A DNA stretch of 64,000 nucleotides from contig NZ_PYIX02000011.1 in assembly GCF_003024515.2 (NCBI RefSeq), positions 1-64,000 of the forward strand. The letters run 5' to 3'. Each line of letters opens with the position of its first letter. Positions within the stretch are counted from its first letter, which is position 1. Under the pieces are notes generated by a model. It was given only the letters and a program-made list of their open reading frames with translations, ran no database searches and was not told the DNA's origin. The position numbers were made by a program, and so were the translations under genes. Source of the stretch: Acinetobacter sichuanensis (GTDB taxonomy: Bacteria; Pseudomonadota; Gammaproteobacteria; Pseudomonadales; Moraxellaceae). Of this stretch, positions 26,924 through 36,264 are shown piece by piece.

Positions 26924-28600
26924 TTAAGAAGATAACTTTTTAAATAGATATCCTATCTGAGCCCTAGTAATACCCATCAACCGTGCGGCGGCTGATAGAT
27001 TTCCATCGCATTCATGAATGGCTTGAATTGCAATTTTCTTTTCTAAAACCTCTAACGGAATTTGTCTTTTAATAATTTCTTCTATAATTTTTCGATCAGG
27101 ATCTTTTTCACTTAGTTCAATATTGCCATCTTGATTTAAAAAAGTAACTTTGTATTCACTACTATTTAGAAAAAGCATCGACTCATCTATATAACAATGA
27201 TCATCCACTAAAATTATTGCACGCTCCATTGCATTTTCCAATTCACGAATATTACCTGGCCAATCATATGTATTTAGCTGCTTATAAGCTTTGTCAGTCA
27301 ATCCTTTAATTTTTTTCCCTTCTCTTTGTGAAAATTTTTCAATAAATAATTGAGCAAGGCTATAAATATCTTCTTTACGTTCACGTAAAGGTGGTATCAC
27401 AATCGGAAAAACATTTAGACGAAAATATAAATCCCTTCTAAAAGTACCTTTTTCTACTGCTTCTAGTAAGTTAACATTTGTTGCAGCAATCACCCGTACA
27501 TCAATTTTTCGGGTTTGAGTATCTCCTAAACGGTCAAGTTCACCATTTTGTAAAACTCTCAGCAATCGAGTTTGCGCACTTGAACTTAGCTCACCAATTT
27601 CATCTAAGAAAATGGTACCCCCTTCAGCTCTTTCAAATCGTCCTATTCGTGAAATATGCGCACCAGTATAAGCACCTTTCTCCACACCAAATAGTTCTGA
27701 CTCAATCAAGTCATCAGGTAAAGCCCCGCAGTTTACAGCTACAAATGCGTTATTAGACCTTAAGCTCGTCTGATGTAACTGCCGCGCAAAAACTTCTTTT
27801 CCTACACCAGTTTCACCAAGTAACAATACAGTGACTGGACTTTTTGATGCTTTTTCGGCGAGCATCCAAGCCTCTTTAAAAGTCTTAGATTGACCAATAA
27901 TGTCAAAGGGTAAAGTTAGAGGTATGCTTGCTTTTAATTGATCTAATTCCTCTTGTAAATCTAAAATTTTTTCTACAATAGAATCAGGATTATACAACTC
28001 TAAATATTCTTCTGTATTTTCCCACTCTTCTAAAGGTTTACCGATAAATCTAGTACCTTCTAATGTATGCTCTACATCTTTATGTAGAATAAATTTCCCA
28101 GTAATTCCTGAAACAAACCCAGTGGCATATCCTGTTTCAATCCAACTTGTGGGAACACCTGTATGGTTAAAAATATTACTATGAATTTGACTTTCAATAG
28201 AGTTTTTCCAAATAGCATCAACATAATATTTACCTGCATTAATATCTATTTCGACTTCTTTTAATTCTACTAAAACCATACCTTCTAAAGAGTGTAATAG
28301 AGTGCCTTTATGCAACATTTCTAAGTCTGGCAAATTTTTATAACGAGCTTTTATTATTTCGGCATCCCTTAAACCAGAAGCATAGCCAATACGCGTTAAA
28401 ACACCTCTAGCTCGTTGAGAGCCTAATGTATTAATCAACTCTTTATACAATTCAATGAACGATGATGAGTGTAGTAAAATCATACGTTCTTCATCAAGCC
28501 AAATTTCCCCAGTATCAAATGAAAATTTTAATTTAGACGCAATTTCAGCAATCCCTGGAGAGTTTTCATCCCAACCCGTTAATCTTTGATATTTTTGCAT
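26924..28600 (-). CDS. Sigma-54-dependent aromatic-responsive activator (MopR/DmpR/XylR type)
   Basis: A 558-residue NtrC-family activator. Residues about 15-200 form the XylR_N/V4R effector domain, 220-235 a linker, 238-470 the AAA+ domain (Walker A GETGVGKE at 262-269, GAYTGA at 309-314, FLDE at 331-334), and the C-terminus a Fis-type HTH (NLSAAARLMGITRAQ). It should activate the phenol operon promoter at 40882. The phenol-contact His and Trp known from MopR appear as H103 and W131. The zinc cysteines do not: S152, D175, H178 and T183 stand near those places and about three residues are deleted. GAYTGA replaces GAFTGA. AAGGAT precedes the ATG. Confidence 0.88.
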   Translation of the reverse strand: MQKYQRLTGWDENSPGIAEIASKLKFSFDTGEIWLDEERMILLHSSSFIELYKELINTLGSQRARGVLTRIGYASGLRDAEIIKARYKNLPDLEMLHKGTLLHSLEGMVLVELKEVEIDINAGKYYVDAIWKNSIESQIHSNIFNHTGVPTSWIETGYATGFVSGITGKFILHKDVEHTLEGTRFIGKPLEEWENTEEYLELYNPDSIVEKILDLQEELDQLKASIPLTLPFDIIGQSKTFKEAWMLAEKASKSPVTVLLLGETGVGKEVFARQLHQTSLRSNNAFVAVNCGALPDDLIESELFGVEKGAYTGAHISRIGRFERAEGGTIFLDEIGELSSSAQTRLLRVLQNGELDRLGDTQTRKIDVRVIAATNVNLLEAVEKGTFRRDLYFRLNVFPIVIPPLRERKEDIYSLAQLFIEKFSQREGKKIKGLTDKAYKQLNTYDWPGNIRELENAMERAIILVDDHCYIDESMLFLNSSEYKVTFLNQDGNIELSEKDPDRKIIEEIIKRQIPLEVLEKKIAIQAIHECDGNLSAAARLMGITRAQIGYLFKKLSS

Positions 28601-28601
28601 T

Positions 28602-28628
28602 ACACATCCTTGTGTATTTTTTAATACA
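28602..28628 (-). promoter_or_regulatory. Hairpins over the ribosome binding site of the activator gene
   Basis: On the minus strand ACACA-AGGA-TGTGT (28602-28615) places the Shine-Dalgarno bases in a 4-nt loop just before the start codon. A neighbouring dyad TGTATT-TTTT-AATACA (28613-28628) overlaps it. The two foldings exclude each other, which could tune translation. No U-tract is present, so phenol operon transcripts may read through into the activator. Confidence 0.4.
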
Positions 28629-28696
28629 TTAACAATGTTATCTCATTTAAACTCTTATACTTTAGCAATCATGTCCATTTTAAAGAATCATAAGTT

Positions 28697-30334
28697 CTAC
28701 TCACCGACTGAACGTTCTTTCGCCCAATCTCTTAAGATGAACTTCTGTAACTTGCCTGTTGACGTTTTTGGAATTTCATCAATCACCACATCTTTAGGGA
28801 CTTTAAAACGCGCTAAGTGTTGTTTGCAGAACTCGATCACGTCTTCAGGTGTGGTTTCCGCCCCATTTTTAAGCTCAATAAAGGCACAAGGTACTTCCTG
28901 CCAACGTGGATCAGGTTTTGCCACCACAGCCGCCGTCATGATAGCTGGATGGGTATAAAGTACTTCCTCAACTTCAAGAGAAGAGATATTTTCTCCCCCA
29001 GAAATGATAATGTCTTTCGAGCGATCCATAATTTTGGCATAACCATCAGGTTGGCAAACCGCAAGGTCACCCGTATGGAACCATCCGCCTTTAAAGGCTT
29101 CTTCAGTCGCTTGCGTATTTTTCAGATAACCCTTCATGACAATATTGCCACGGAACATGATTTCGCCCATGGTGGTTCCATCATTAGGAACGGGCTGCAT
29201 GGTTTCAGGGTCAAGCACACGCATACCATCTTGTAATGGATAAGGTACGCCTTGACGGGAATGTAACTGTGCTTGTTCGCTGATTGAAAGTTCACTCCAA
29301 CCTGCTTGTGAGGCGCATAGTGCAGATGGACCATAGGTTTCAGTTAAACCATAAACATGATTGACCTGTACACCAATATGATGCATGCCTTCAATAATTG
29401 CCGCAGGCGGTGCAGCACCTGCCACCATGACTTCAACACGATGGGTAAATTTGATTTGTTGCTCTTTCGGTGTATTGATCAGCATAGACAATACAATCGG
29501 TGCACCACAGAAATAATCGACTTTGTATTGATCAATCAATTTAAAAATCAGTTCAGGATCAATTTTACGTAAACAAATATTGGTACCGCCATTTGCCGCC
29601 ACAGTCCAAGCAAAGCACCAACCATTGCAATGGAACAGAGGCAATGTCCATAAATATTTACAACGTGGGGTCATGCCACAGGCAATGATATTACTTGCTG
29701 CATTGATATAGGCACCACGATGATGATAGACCACACCTTTCGGGTTGCCTGTCGTACCTGAAGTATAATTTAGACTGATTGCATCCCATTCATCTTGCGG
29801 TAAATGCCATTCAAAGTTTTCATCTCCGTTTTTGAGCCAGTCTTCATATTCGATCTGACCAATGCGTGCGGTTGTATCAGTAGCTTCGTATTCTACATCT
29901 GCTACATCAATGATATAGATTTCCTGATCAATCAGCGCGATAGCTTCTTGCGCCAATGCTGCAAATTCAGGATCGACCAAAAGTACTTTGGTTTCGGCAT
30001 GCTCAAGCATGAAAGCAATGGTTTTTGCATCTAAACGGGTATTTAAGGTGTTGAGTACAGCACCTGACATAGGCACTGCAAAATGTGCTTCAACCATCGC
30101 AGGAATATTTGGGAGCAATACAGAAACAGTATCGTTCTTTTTGATGCCTAGATTTTGTAATTGATGTGCAAACTGGCGACAACGGGTGTAAGTCTCACGC
30201 CATGAGATATGACGAGCACCATGTACGATCGCATCCTGATGTGGATAAATATAAGCAGCACGCTCTAAATAACGCAACGGTGACAATGCTACAAAGTTGG
30301 CAGGTGTACGCGGTAATTCATCATAATTATTCAT
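28697..30334 (-). CDS. Acyl-CoA synthetase (AMP-forming), last gene of the phenol operon
   Basis: A 545-residue ANL-family ligase. The P-loop LNYTSGTTGNPKGV, VYGLTETYGPSA (A5), WFHTGDLAV (A7), and the C-terminal Lys in PKTSTGKLQKF (A10) are all present. It most resembles short/medium-chain acyl-CoA synthetases of the AlkK kind. It lies 73 bp after dmpG. The C-C hydrolase DmpD releases a carboxylic acid from ring-fission products of 3-alkylcatechols, and this ligase could activate that acid; this is inferred from context. Base composition looks richer in G+C than the hydroxylase genes. Confidence 0.85.
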   Translation of the reverse strand: MNNYDELPRTPANFVALSPLRYLERAAYIYPHQDAIVHGARHISWRETYTRCRQFAHQLQNLGIKKNDTVSVLLPNIPAMVEAHFAVPMSGAVLNTLNTRLDAKTIAFMLEHAETKVLLVDPEFAALAQEAIALIDQEIYIIDVADVEYEATDTTARIGQIEYEDWLKNGDENFEWHLPQDEWDAISLNYTSGTTGNPKGVVYHHRGAYINAASNIIACGMTPRCKYLWTLPLFHCNGWCFAWTVAANGGTNICLRKIDPELIFKLIDQYKVDYFCGAPIVLSMLINTPKEQQIKFTHRVEVMVAGAAPPAAIIEGMHHIGVQVNHVYGLTETYGPSALCASQAGWSELSISEQAQLHSRQGVPYPLQDGMRVLDPETMQPVPNDGTTMGEIMFRGNIVMKGYLKNTQATEEAFKGGWFHTGDLAVCQPDGYAKIMDRSKDIIISGGENISSLEVEEVLYTHPAIMTAAVVAKPDPRWQEVPCAFIELKNGAETTPEDVIEFCKQHLARFKVPKDVVIDEIPKTSTGKLQKFILRDWAKERSVGE

Positions 30335-30407
30335 CTTAAGATCCCTATGTTTTTATTCCTTTTCGTTAAAAAAAAGACAGTCGAAATCGCTCAACTGCCT
30401 TACAAAT

Positions 30408-31436
30408 TTAAACTACTTTCTTATTTTTCAGCATATTCAGTGCAACATCGACAATCATATCTTCCTGCCCTCCTACCATACGCCGTTTGCCAAGTTCAAC
30501 CAATATGTCAAATGCTGACAGACCATATTTCTGAGCAGCAGTTTCAGCATGACGTAAAAAACTTGAATAAACTCCTGCATAACCAAGAGCCAACGTTTCA
30601 CGGTCTACTCGTACTGGTCTCTCTTGCAATGGACGTACAATATCTTCGGCAGCATCAATCAGTTTTTTTACATCACAGCCATGGTTTAAGCCCATACGCT
30701 GTGCCGCAGCAATAAACACTTCCAATGGTGCATTGCCTGCACCTGCCCCCATGCCTGTTAAGCTGGCATCAATACGGTTACAGCCATGCTCAAGTGCCAC
30801 AATACTGTTGGCTACCCCTAAACTCAAGTTGTGATGTGCATGCATACCGGTTTCAGTTTCAGGCTTAAGTACATCTTTCATGGCTTTAAAACGGTCCGCT
30901 ATGTCATACATATTCATGGCGCCACCTGAGTCCACCACATAGATACACTCTGCACCATAACTTTCCATCAATTTTCCTTGCTGTGCCAAGCCTTCTGGCG
31001 TATTCATGTGGCTCATCATCAAGAAACCCACGGTGTCCATCCCCAGTTCACGTGCATATTCAATATGTTGTTTAGATACATCTGCTTCGGTACAATGTGT
31101 CGCCACACGCACCACGCGTGCACCTGCATCATAAGCAGCTTTTAAATCATGAATAGTGCCAATGCCTGGTAGAAGCAATGTCGCTACTTTGGCATGTTTT
31201 ACTTCACTGGCAACCGCTTCAATCCACTCTAAATCACTATGTGCACCAAAGCCATAATTGAAACTGGAACCTTGCAGACCGTCACCATGCGCCACTTCAA
31301 TGCTGTCAACACCCGCTTCATCTAAAGCGCGCGCGATTTGACGAACTTGATCTGGGGAATACTGATGGCGAATGGCATGCATACCATCGCGTAAAGTCAC
31401 ATCAGAAACATAAATTTTACGTTGCGGATCTATCAT
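30408..31436 (-). CDS. dmpG: 4-hydroxy-2-oxovalerate aldolase
   Basis: A 342-residue HMG-like TIM-barrel aldolase. The metal and catalytic motif [14 protein letters not shown], the [10 protein letters not shown] segment, [15 protein letters not shown] with the metal His pair, and C-terminal GGQEDMIVD match DmpG/MhpE/BphI. It splits 4-hydroxy-2-oxovalerate (or a longer homologue) into pyruvate and an aldehyde, which it channels to DmpF. It starts one base after the dmpF stop, as expected for the complex partners. Confidence 0.95.
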   Translation of the reverse strand: MIDPQRKIYVSDVTLRDGMHAIRHQYSPDQVRQIARALDEAGVDSIEVAHGDGLQGSSFNYGFGAHSDLEWIEAVASEVKHAKVATLLLPGIGTIHDLKAAYDAGARVVRVATHCTEADVSKQHIEYARELGMDTVGFLMMSHMNTPEGLAQQGKLMESYGAECIYVVDSGGAMNMYDIADRFKAMKDVLKPETETGMHAHHNLSLGVANSIVALEHGCNRIDASLTGMGAGAGNAPLEVFIAAAQRMGLNHGCDVKKLIDAAEDIVRPLQERPVRVDRETLALGYAGVYSSFLRHAETAAQKYGLSAFDILVELGKRRMVGGQEDMIVDVALNMLKNKKVV

Positions 31437-31437
31437 T

Positions 31438-32406
31438 TTATGCTCCTTCTGTTGTTATGGAATTTGAGTCTAGTTTTTGATTCAGTTGTGTTTCAGCAAA
31501 GCGTTCTGCTGCCGCCAAAGCCGCACTGGTCATAATGTCTAAGTTGCCTGCATAAGCGGGTAAGTAGTGTGCTGCGCCTTCAACCTCTAGAAAAATCGAC
31601 ACTTTTAGACCAGTTAATTTGCCTAATCCTGAAATATTTAAAGGACGGTCTGTGCCAAACTCTTCAAATTGCACTTCCTGCTTCAGGCGGTAACCCGGAA
31701 CATAAGCATGAACGGCATCTGCCATCTCTTTGACCGATTGGCGGATTGCCTCTTGATCTGCACCCAGCTCTGCTAGGCAATACACTGTGTCGCGCATGAT
31801 TAAAGGTGGTTCAGCTGGGTTCATAATAATGATGGCTTTGCCTTTTTGCGCACCGCCCACTTCTTCAATCGCTTTAGAGGTGGTTTCGGTAAATTCATCA
31901 ATATTGGCGCGTGTGCCAGGCCCTGCCGATTTACTGGCAATTGAGGCAATGATTTCGGCATAATGTACTTTGGCAATTCGGGAAACTGCTTTCACCATGG
32001 GAATGGTTGCCTGACCGCCACATGTCACCATGTTGATATTTAGCGCATTCATGTGTTCATCCAGATTGACCACAGGCACCACATAAGGACCAATGGCAGC
32101 AGGAGTCAGGTCAATCACCTGAATGCCATGCTGCTGTAACACTGCATTATGATGTGCATGTGCACTTGCTGAAGTCGCATCAAAAACAATTTTTATGTCT
32201 TTAAAGCAAGGTAAATGCAGTAAGCCTTCCACACTTTCTGCTGTGGTTTCAAAGCCGAAACGCGCAGCGCGGGCTAAACCGTCGGAGTTTGGATCAACCC
32301 CGACCATTGCGCCCATTTCAACATATTGGGCATTGCGCATGATTTTAATCATCAGGTCAGTGCCGATATTGCCCGAACCGATAATGGCGCTTTTAATTTT
32401 TGACAT
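31438..32406 (-). CDS. dmpF: Acylating acetaldehyde dehydrogenase
   Basis: A CoA-acylating aldehyde dehydrogenase of about 322 residues (DmpF/MhpF/BphJ). Motifs are [13 protein letters not shown] (NAD), [12 protein letters not shown] with the catalytic Cys, and [18 protein letters not shown]. It turns acetaldehyde from DmpG into acetyl-CoA with NAD and CoA. The open frame reaches 32436, inside dmpE; AAGGAAAACAAC before the ATG at 32406 decides the start (MSKIKSA). Confidence 0.95.
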   Translation of the reverse strand: MSKIKSAIIGSGNIGTDLMIKIMRNAQYVEMGAMVGVDPNSDGLARAARFGFETTAESVEGLLHLPCFKDIKIVFDATSASAHAHHNAVLQQHGIQVIDLTPAAIGPYVVPVVNLDEHMNALNINMVTCGGQATIPMVKAVSRIAKVHYAEIIASIASKSAGPGTRANIDEFTETTSKAIEEVGGAQKGKAIIIMNPAEPPLIMRDTVYCLAELGADQEAIRQSVKEMADAVHAYVPGYRLKQEVQFEEFGTDRPLNISGLGKLTGLKVSIFLEVEGAAHYLPAYAGNLDIMTSAALAAAERFAETQLNQKLDSNSITTEGA

Positions 32407-32416
32407 GTTGTTTTCC

Positions 32417-33211
32417 TTATGTATTGGACGATGCAAATACAGCAGTCACTGAACCAAAACCTTCAATCTGTACCTGAAACTCATCGCCTGGATGTGCCGC
32501 AACCATTGGCCCCAAAGCGCCAGTCAGCACCAAATCACCTTTTTGCAATGGACGACCGCGTTTCACCATTTCATCAGCTAGCCACACAGCAGCATTTAAA
32601 GGATTAGCTAAGCAGGCTTTGCCGATGCCTTCCGATACCACTTCACCCGCTCGGGTCATCTGCATTTTGCAATTCACTAAATCAACATTTGCAAGTAAAA
32701 CTGGCTGCGAACTCAGCACATAAGCGGCAGATGAAGCATTGTCTGCAACTGTGTCCAGCAGTGAGATTTTCCAGTTTTCGATGCGACTATCCACCACCTC
32801 AATAGCTGCTAAAGCATAATCCGTTGCGCTGATAATATCGGCATAGGTATGCTTGGCTTGAGTGAGATCGGCTTTGAGTACCAAAGCAATTTCCGCCTCA
32901 ACTTTAGGCTGAATCAGTTTACTTGTAGGAATCACTTCACCATCACCATAAGCCATGTCGGTAAACAACATGCCGAAGTCTGGAGAATCCACACCCAACT
33001 GCTTCTGCACAACAACAGAAGTCAGACCAATTTTTCGGCCTACTAAACGGCGTCCTTGTTGCAAAGCACGTTTGGTATTGATGTCCTGAATGCTATAGGC
33101 ATCATCTACTGTGGCATATTCTCCCAGTTCTGCACGGATGGGGGCTATAGGCTGTTGGGTCTCTTCAGCATGATGCAGCGCATCAGCCAATAAGACTAAA
33201 TTTGAATCCAT
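32417..33211 (-). CDS. dmpE: 2-oxopent-4-enoate hydratase
   Basis: A 264-residue hydratase of the DmpE/MhpD/fumarylacetoacetate hydrolase superfamily. Visible are [26 protein letters not shown], the metal-binding [10 protein letters not shown], and [10 protein letters not shown]. It adds water to 2-hydroxypenta-2,4-dienoate to give 4-hydroxy-2-oxovalerate. AAGGG lies 8 bases before the ATG at 33211; a GTG three codons upstream overlaps that site. It lies 18 bp after the outer-membrane protein gene. Confidence 0.94.
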   Translation of the reverse strand: MDSNLVLLADALHHAEETQQPIAPIRAELGEYATVDDAYSIQDINTKRALQQGRRLVGRKIGLTSVVVQKQLGVDSPDFGMLFTDMAYGDGEVIPTSKLIQPKVEAEIALVLKADLTQAKHTYADIISATDYALAAIEVVDSRIENWKISLLDTVADNASSAAYVLSSQPVLLANVDLVNCKMQMTRAGEVVSEGIGKACLANPLNAAVWLADEMVKRGRPLQKGDLVLTGALGPMVAAHPGDEFQVQIEGFGSVTAVFASSNT

Positions 33212-33228
33212 CTTTTTCACCCTTTAGG

Positions 33229-34125
33229 TTAGAATGTCCAAACAAATTTCATCCAAGTGGCACTACCTTCTGGACGGTTTTTGACTTCAATTTCTTTCAT
33301 GTATTTACCTTCCAAATACCAATTCGGCTCAGGTTGATAATGAATACCAGGACCAACACCAATGACTTGCCCCTTATTTCCAATATCGACATAATTACTT
33401 TCATCATCGGTAAGCTGTTTAAAAACATAGCCTTGGGCACCAAATGTCAATGAGGGGGTAACTTTATAACCAAAACTGTAATCTGCTGCCAGATAGTCAC
33501 CAGATTGATAATTTGTATCATTATTTTCAGTGTTAAAGCTGTATGAAACTTTAGTGGATAAATCCAAGCCATGACCTAAGTAGCTATAAGCGAACATGGG
33601 TCGAACTGTGTAATAATTTTTTCCTAAATTTGCCACAATCGGTTTTACAATTGTTGGTGCATCATAGTCACCCGTTGGAAATACACCTTCAATGGACGTA
33701 GCCCAATGATGATTGCCTGAATGCCATGACAACAATGGTGCAAAAATTAAATCACCTAAGCCTTTGTTACTATCAGACATACCAGCAACAGAAATTCTTA
33801 AATCCGCAAATGGCTGTACAGCGTAAAAACCTAAATTACCACCTAAAATTTTTTTGTCTGTCATCCATACTAAACGTGTAACTAAAGCATTTGAATCAAC
33901 ATGAAAATCAGGTACAGAAACATCGCCTTGGTTATCTAGCATTTTATTTGCATGATAATTTTGATAATAAGATAATAAATACACTCCTGGTGGCGGCAGT
34001 GCTCCTGCGGTGAATCCTTCAGCACCAAGCGCTGCTGAATCCACACCATTTTCCGTTGCATAGCTATCCACCATTGCTAAGCCAAATAAAATGGCTACGA
34101 TTATATTTTTATATAATTTTTTCAT
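33229..34125 (-). CDS. Phenol_MetA_deg family outer-membrane protein
   Basis: A 298-residue protein with a signal peptide (first ~23 residues ending SYA) and a beta-barrel pattern of alternating residues ending in aromatic Phe (WMKFVWTF). It belongs to the meta-pathway of phenol degradation family (PF13557). LPPPGVYLLSYYQNY and LIFAPLLSWHSGNHHW are typical. It probably helps aromatic or hydrophobic substrates through the outer membrane. It sits inside the operon between dmpD and dmpE, which supports a transport role. Confidence 0.82.
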   Translation of the reverse strand: MKKLYKNIIVAILFGLAMVDSYATENGVDSAALGAEGFTAGALPPPGVYLLSYYQNYHANKMLDNQGDVSVPDFHVDSNALVTRLVWMTDKKILGGNLGFYAVQPFADLRISVAGMSDSNKGLGDLIFAPLLSWHSGNHHWATSIEGVFPTGDYDAPTIVKPIVANLGKNYYTVRPMFAYSYLGHGLDLSTKVSYSFNTENNDTNYQSGDYLAADYSFGYKVTPSLTFGAQGYVFKQLTDDESNYVDIGNKGQVIGVGPGIHYQPEPNWYLEGKYMKEIEVKNRPEGSATWMKFVWTF

Positions 34126-34165
34126 TTAAATATCCTTTTAAATGCGGGTTTAAAATATTTTTGAA

Positions 34166-34987
34166 TTATTCTAATAAAAAGTTTTCAACCAACTGACTAA
34201 AACGACCTGCATGTTCAATTTGCGCCCAATGACCACACTCTCCAAACACATGCAATTGAGCATGTTGTAGCCAATTCAATAAAGTAATTGAACTTTCAAG
34301 TGGAATGACCAAGTCATCACGTCCATGAATAATTAAAGTTTGATGTGGTAAGCTACGAACATCAGCTTCAGGGCTAGCTAAAGTATCAACCCAACGCTGC
34401 CTTGGTGCAGGGAACATAGCAGAAAAAGCCTCCTGAAAGCCTGGACGTATACTGGCTTGGTAACGCAATTCTGCAAGTTCATCTGTTACTAAGTTACGGT
34501 TATAAGCGAAAATATCGAGCATCTCACGCATACTTTCAAATGATGGTTCATAGCCCCAAACCTTATCTAAAGCATCAGTAAGCTCAAAAGGTGTTCCTGC
34601 ACTTCCCATCAAAATTAACCGTCTAACTCGTTCTGGATATGCAATGGCAAATGCAATCGAAATACCACCACCAAATGAATTACCAACTAAATCAACCTGC
34701 TCAAGATTTAATTCATCCAATAAATCTTTGAGCTGCTGCACCCATACTTCTTTACTATATACAATCCCTTTCGGGCGTTCACTGTAACCAAAACCCACCA
34801 TATCTGGAGCAATTACACGAAACTTTTGTGCCAGTACAGGCATAATCAAGCGCCAATTTGCCCAAGCAGTCACACCAGGACCTGAACCATGAATCATCAC
34901 AACAGGAAAGCCTTCACCTAAATCATGGTAATTGGTTGCAAAATTTCCTGTTTTTAAGCTTTTTGCGAGTTCTGGATTGCTATTCAT
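34166..34987 (-). CDS. dmpD: 2-hydroxymuconate semialdehyde hydrolase
   Basis: A 273-residue alpha/beta hydrolase of the meta-cleavage product hydrolase class (DmpD, TodF, CumD). It shows MIHGSGPGVTAWANWR, the nucleophile elbow GNSFGGGIS with Ser, IHGRDDLVIP with the acid, and the final GHWAQIEH His. It cleaves the ring-fission product to 2-hydroxypenta-2,4-dienoate and a carboxylic acid (formate from catechol, longer acids from 3-alkylcatechols). With no dmpC/dmpH/dmpI in the operon, it is the only visible exit for the ring-fission product. Confidence 0.93.
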   Translation of the reverse strand: MNSNPELAKSLKTGNFATNYHDLGEGFPVVMIHGSGPGVTAWANWRLIMPVLAQKFRVIAPDMVGFGYSERPKGIVYSKEVWVQQLKDLLDELNLEQVDLVGNSFGGGISIAFAIAYPERVRRLILMGSAGTPFELTDALDKVWGYEPSFESMREMLDIFAYNRNLVTDELAELRYQASIRPGFQEAFSAMFPAPRQRWVDTLASPEADVRSLPHQTLIIHGRDDLVIPLESSITLLNWLQHAQLHVFGECGHWAQIEHAGRFSQLVENFLLE

Positions 34988-35024
34988 ATTTAAATGTCCT
35001 ATTCAATATTTGATTGCTATGTAA

Positions 35025-35945
35025 TCAGGTCATTACACTTAAAAAAGTCTCGTTAAGTTTGCGTTCATGAAAGAACAAAGCCTTAGGCAGTTCATCAACA
35101 GTCCATGTCAAAATTGGACGGTCTGGATACCACAGATATCCACCACTAAAAATTTCATTGCGGTTACCAGATGGATCAAAGAAATAGATGGTTTCCCCAC
35201 GCGTAATACCGTGACGAGTTGGACCAATTTCATGAGGGACTTCATTTTCTGCAATTTTGTCTGCCGCATTTAAGACATGCGCCCAAGAATCAACTGCAAA
35301 AGATAAGTGATGGAGTTTTCCTTTGACTGGTGCATGAATGAATGCAACATCATGTGGTTTATTACTACAGGAGAGAAATGCTGCAATCATGTTATCACCC
35401 GCTATGACACGTTCAGCTAGTTGAAAACCTAAGACATTCACAAATAATTTATAACTTCCTTCAACATCATCACCAATCAAAGCACAATGGTCGAAGTTGT
35501 TTGGATGAATGCCTTTGAGATTTGGCGCTTTAACGCCTGGATTAACAACAGGCATACCATTGCCTACAAGCTCCTTTTCTGAATAAAGTTCAAAGACATG
35601 ACCCGTAGGTGCTGTAAAACGTACACGTTTACCTGTCGCTAAATGAGTGTTGGCAGCAAAAAGCTCTGTTTTAATACCAAAATTTTCAATCTCATTTGCC
35701 AAGCGTTTTAAAGTTGCCTCATCACTAACTTTAAATGCCATGACTTCAATTCCTGGCTCATCAGCTTCCTGTAAAACGATACTGTGATGATCATGCTCAT
35801 CCCAAGCCTTTAAATACACTTTGCCATTCGCATCTTGTGCAGTTTCAATTAATCCAAGCACATTGACGTAATAATCTTTTGCTTCATGAATATCCAAAAC
35901 ACGAATAATGACGTGCCCAGGACGCAATACACCTTGATTACTCAT
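35025..35945 (-). CDS. dmpB: Catechol 2,3-dioxygenase
   Basis: A 306-residue extradiol dioxygenase of the two-domain VOC (type I) fold. Iron ligands are visible as His in NFDHCALIGDD, His in GKLHHLSFAVDSW, and Glu in SGNRNEIFSGG. It opens catechol next to the hydroxyl pair to 2-hydroxymuconate semialdehyde. Its start overlaps the end of the ferredoxin gene by 8 bp. The ferredoxin next door is the usual reactivase that re-reduces oxidised iron. Confidence 0.95.
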   Translation of the reverse strand: MSNQGVLRPGHVIIRVLDIHEAKDYYVNVLGLIETAQDANGKVYLKAWDEHDHHSIVLQEADEPGIEVMAFKVSDEATLKRLANEIENFGIKTELFAANTHLATGKRVRFTAPTGHVFELYSEKELVGNGMPVVNPGVKAPNLKGIHPNNFDHCALIGDDVEGSYKLFVNVLGFQLAERVIAGDNMIAAFLSCSNKPHDVAFIHAPVKGKLHHLSFAVDSWAHVLNAADKIAENEVPHEIGPTRHGITRGETIYFFDPSGNRNEIFSGGYLWYPDRPILTWTVDELPKALFFHERKLNETFLSVMT

Positions 35946-36252
35946 TTTCTATTTCCTTCTTCTTATCTATTTGTTTTAACCCTAGTACAGTAATTTCGAG
36001 ATCAGACCGTGGATAAATACAGCAGGCTAAAACAATTCCATGTTGTTCATCTAACTCACTGATATGGGCTCTACTCATACGTTTCTTTTTGAACTGACCT
36101 TGCTGAATCTGGATACGGCAAATACCGCATCCACCGCCTCTGCATCCGACTGGAATTCCCTTCCGATTCAATGATTTCATACTTTGTAGCACTGAAGAGT
36201 TTTCGATACAGCTAAACTCTTCATCATTATTTAAAATCCGTATGCAATACAT
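35938..36252 (-). CDS. dmpQ: XylT/DmpQ-like [2Fe-2S] ferredoxin
   Basis: A 104-residue plant-type ferredoxin with GCRGGGCGICRIQI (CX4CX2C) and the fourth Cys in LACCIYP. Relatives reduce the active-site iron of catechol 2,3-dioxygenase after inactivation by 4-methylcatechol. It overlaps dmpB by 8 bp and lies 12 bp after dmpP. DmpQ occurs in this place in Pseudomonas dmp. Confidence 0.9.
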   Translation of the reverse strand: MYCIRILNNDEEFSCIENSSVLQSMKSLNRKGIPVGCRGGGCGICRIQIQQGQFKKKRMSRAHISELDEQHGIVLACCIYPRSDLEITVLGLKQIDKKKEIENE

Positions 36253-36264
36253 AAGCGATGCTCC

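Noticed and set aside
28817..29236. 139-codon plus-strand frame inside the acyl-CoA synthetase
   Set aside because: Antisense to a gene with all ANL motifs; composition is that of a shadow frame.
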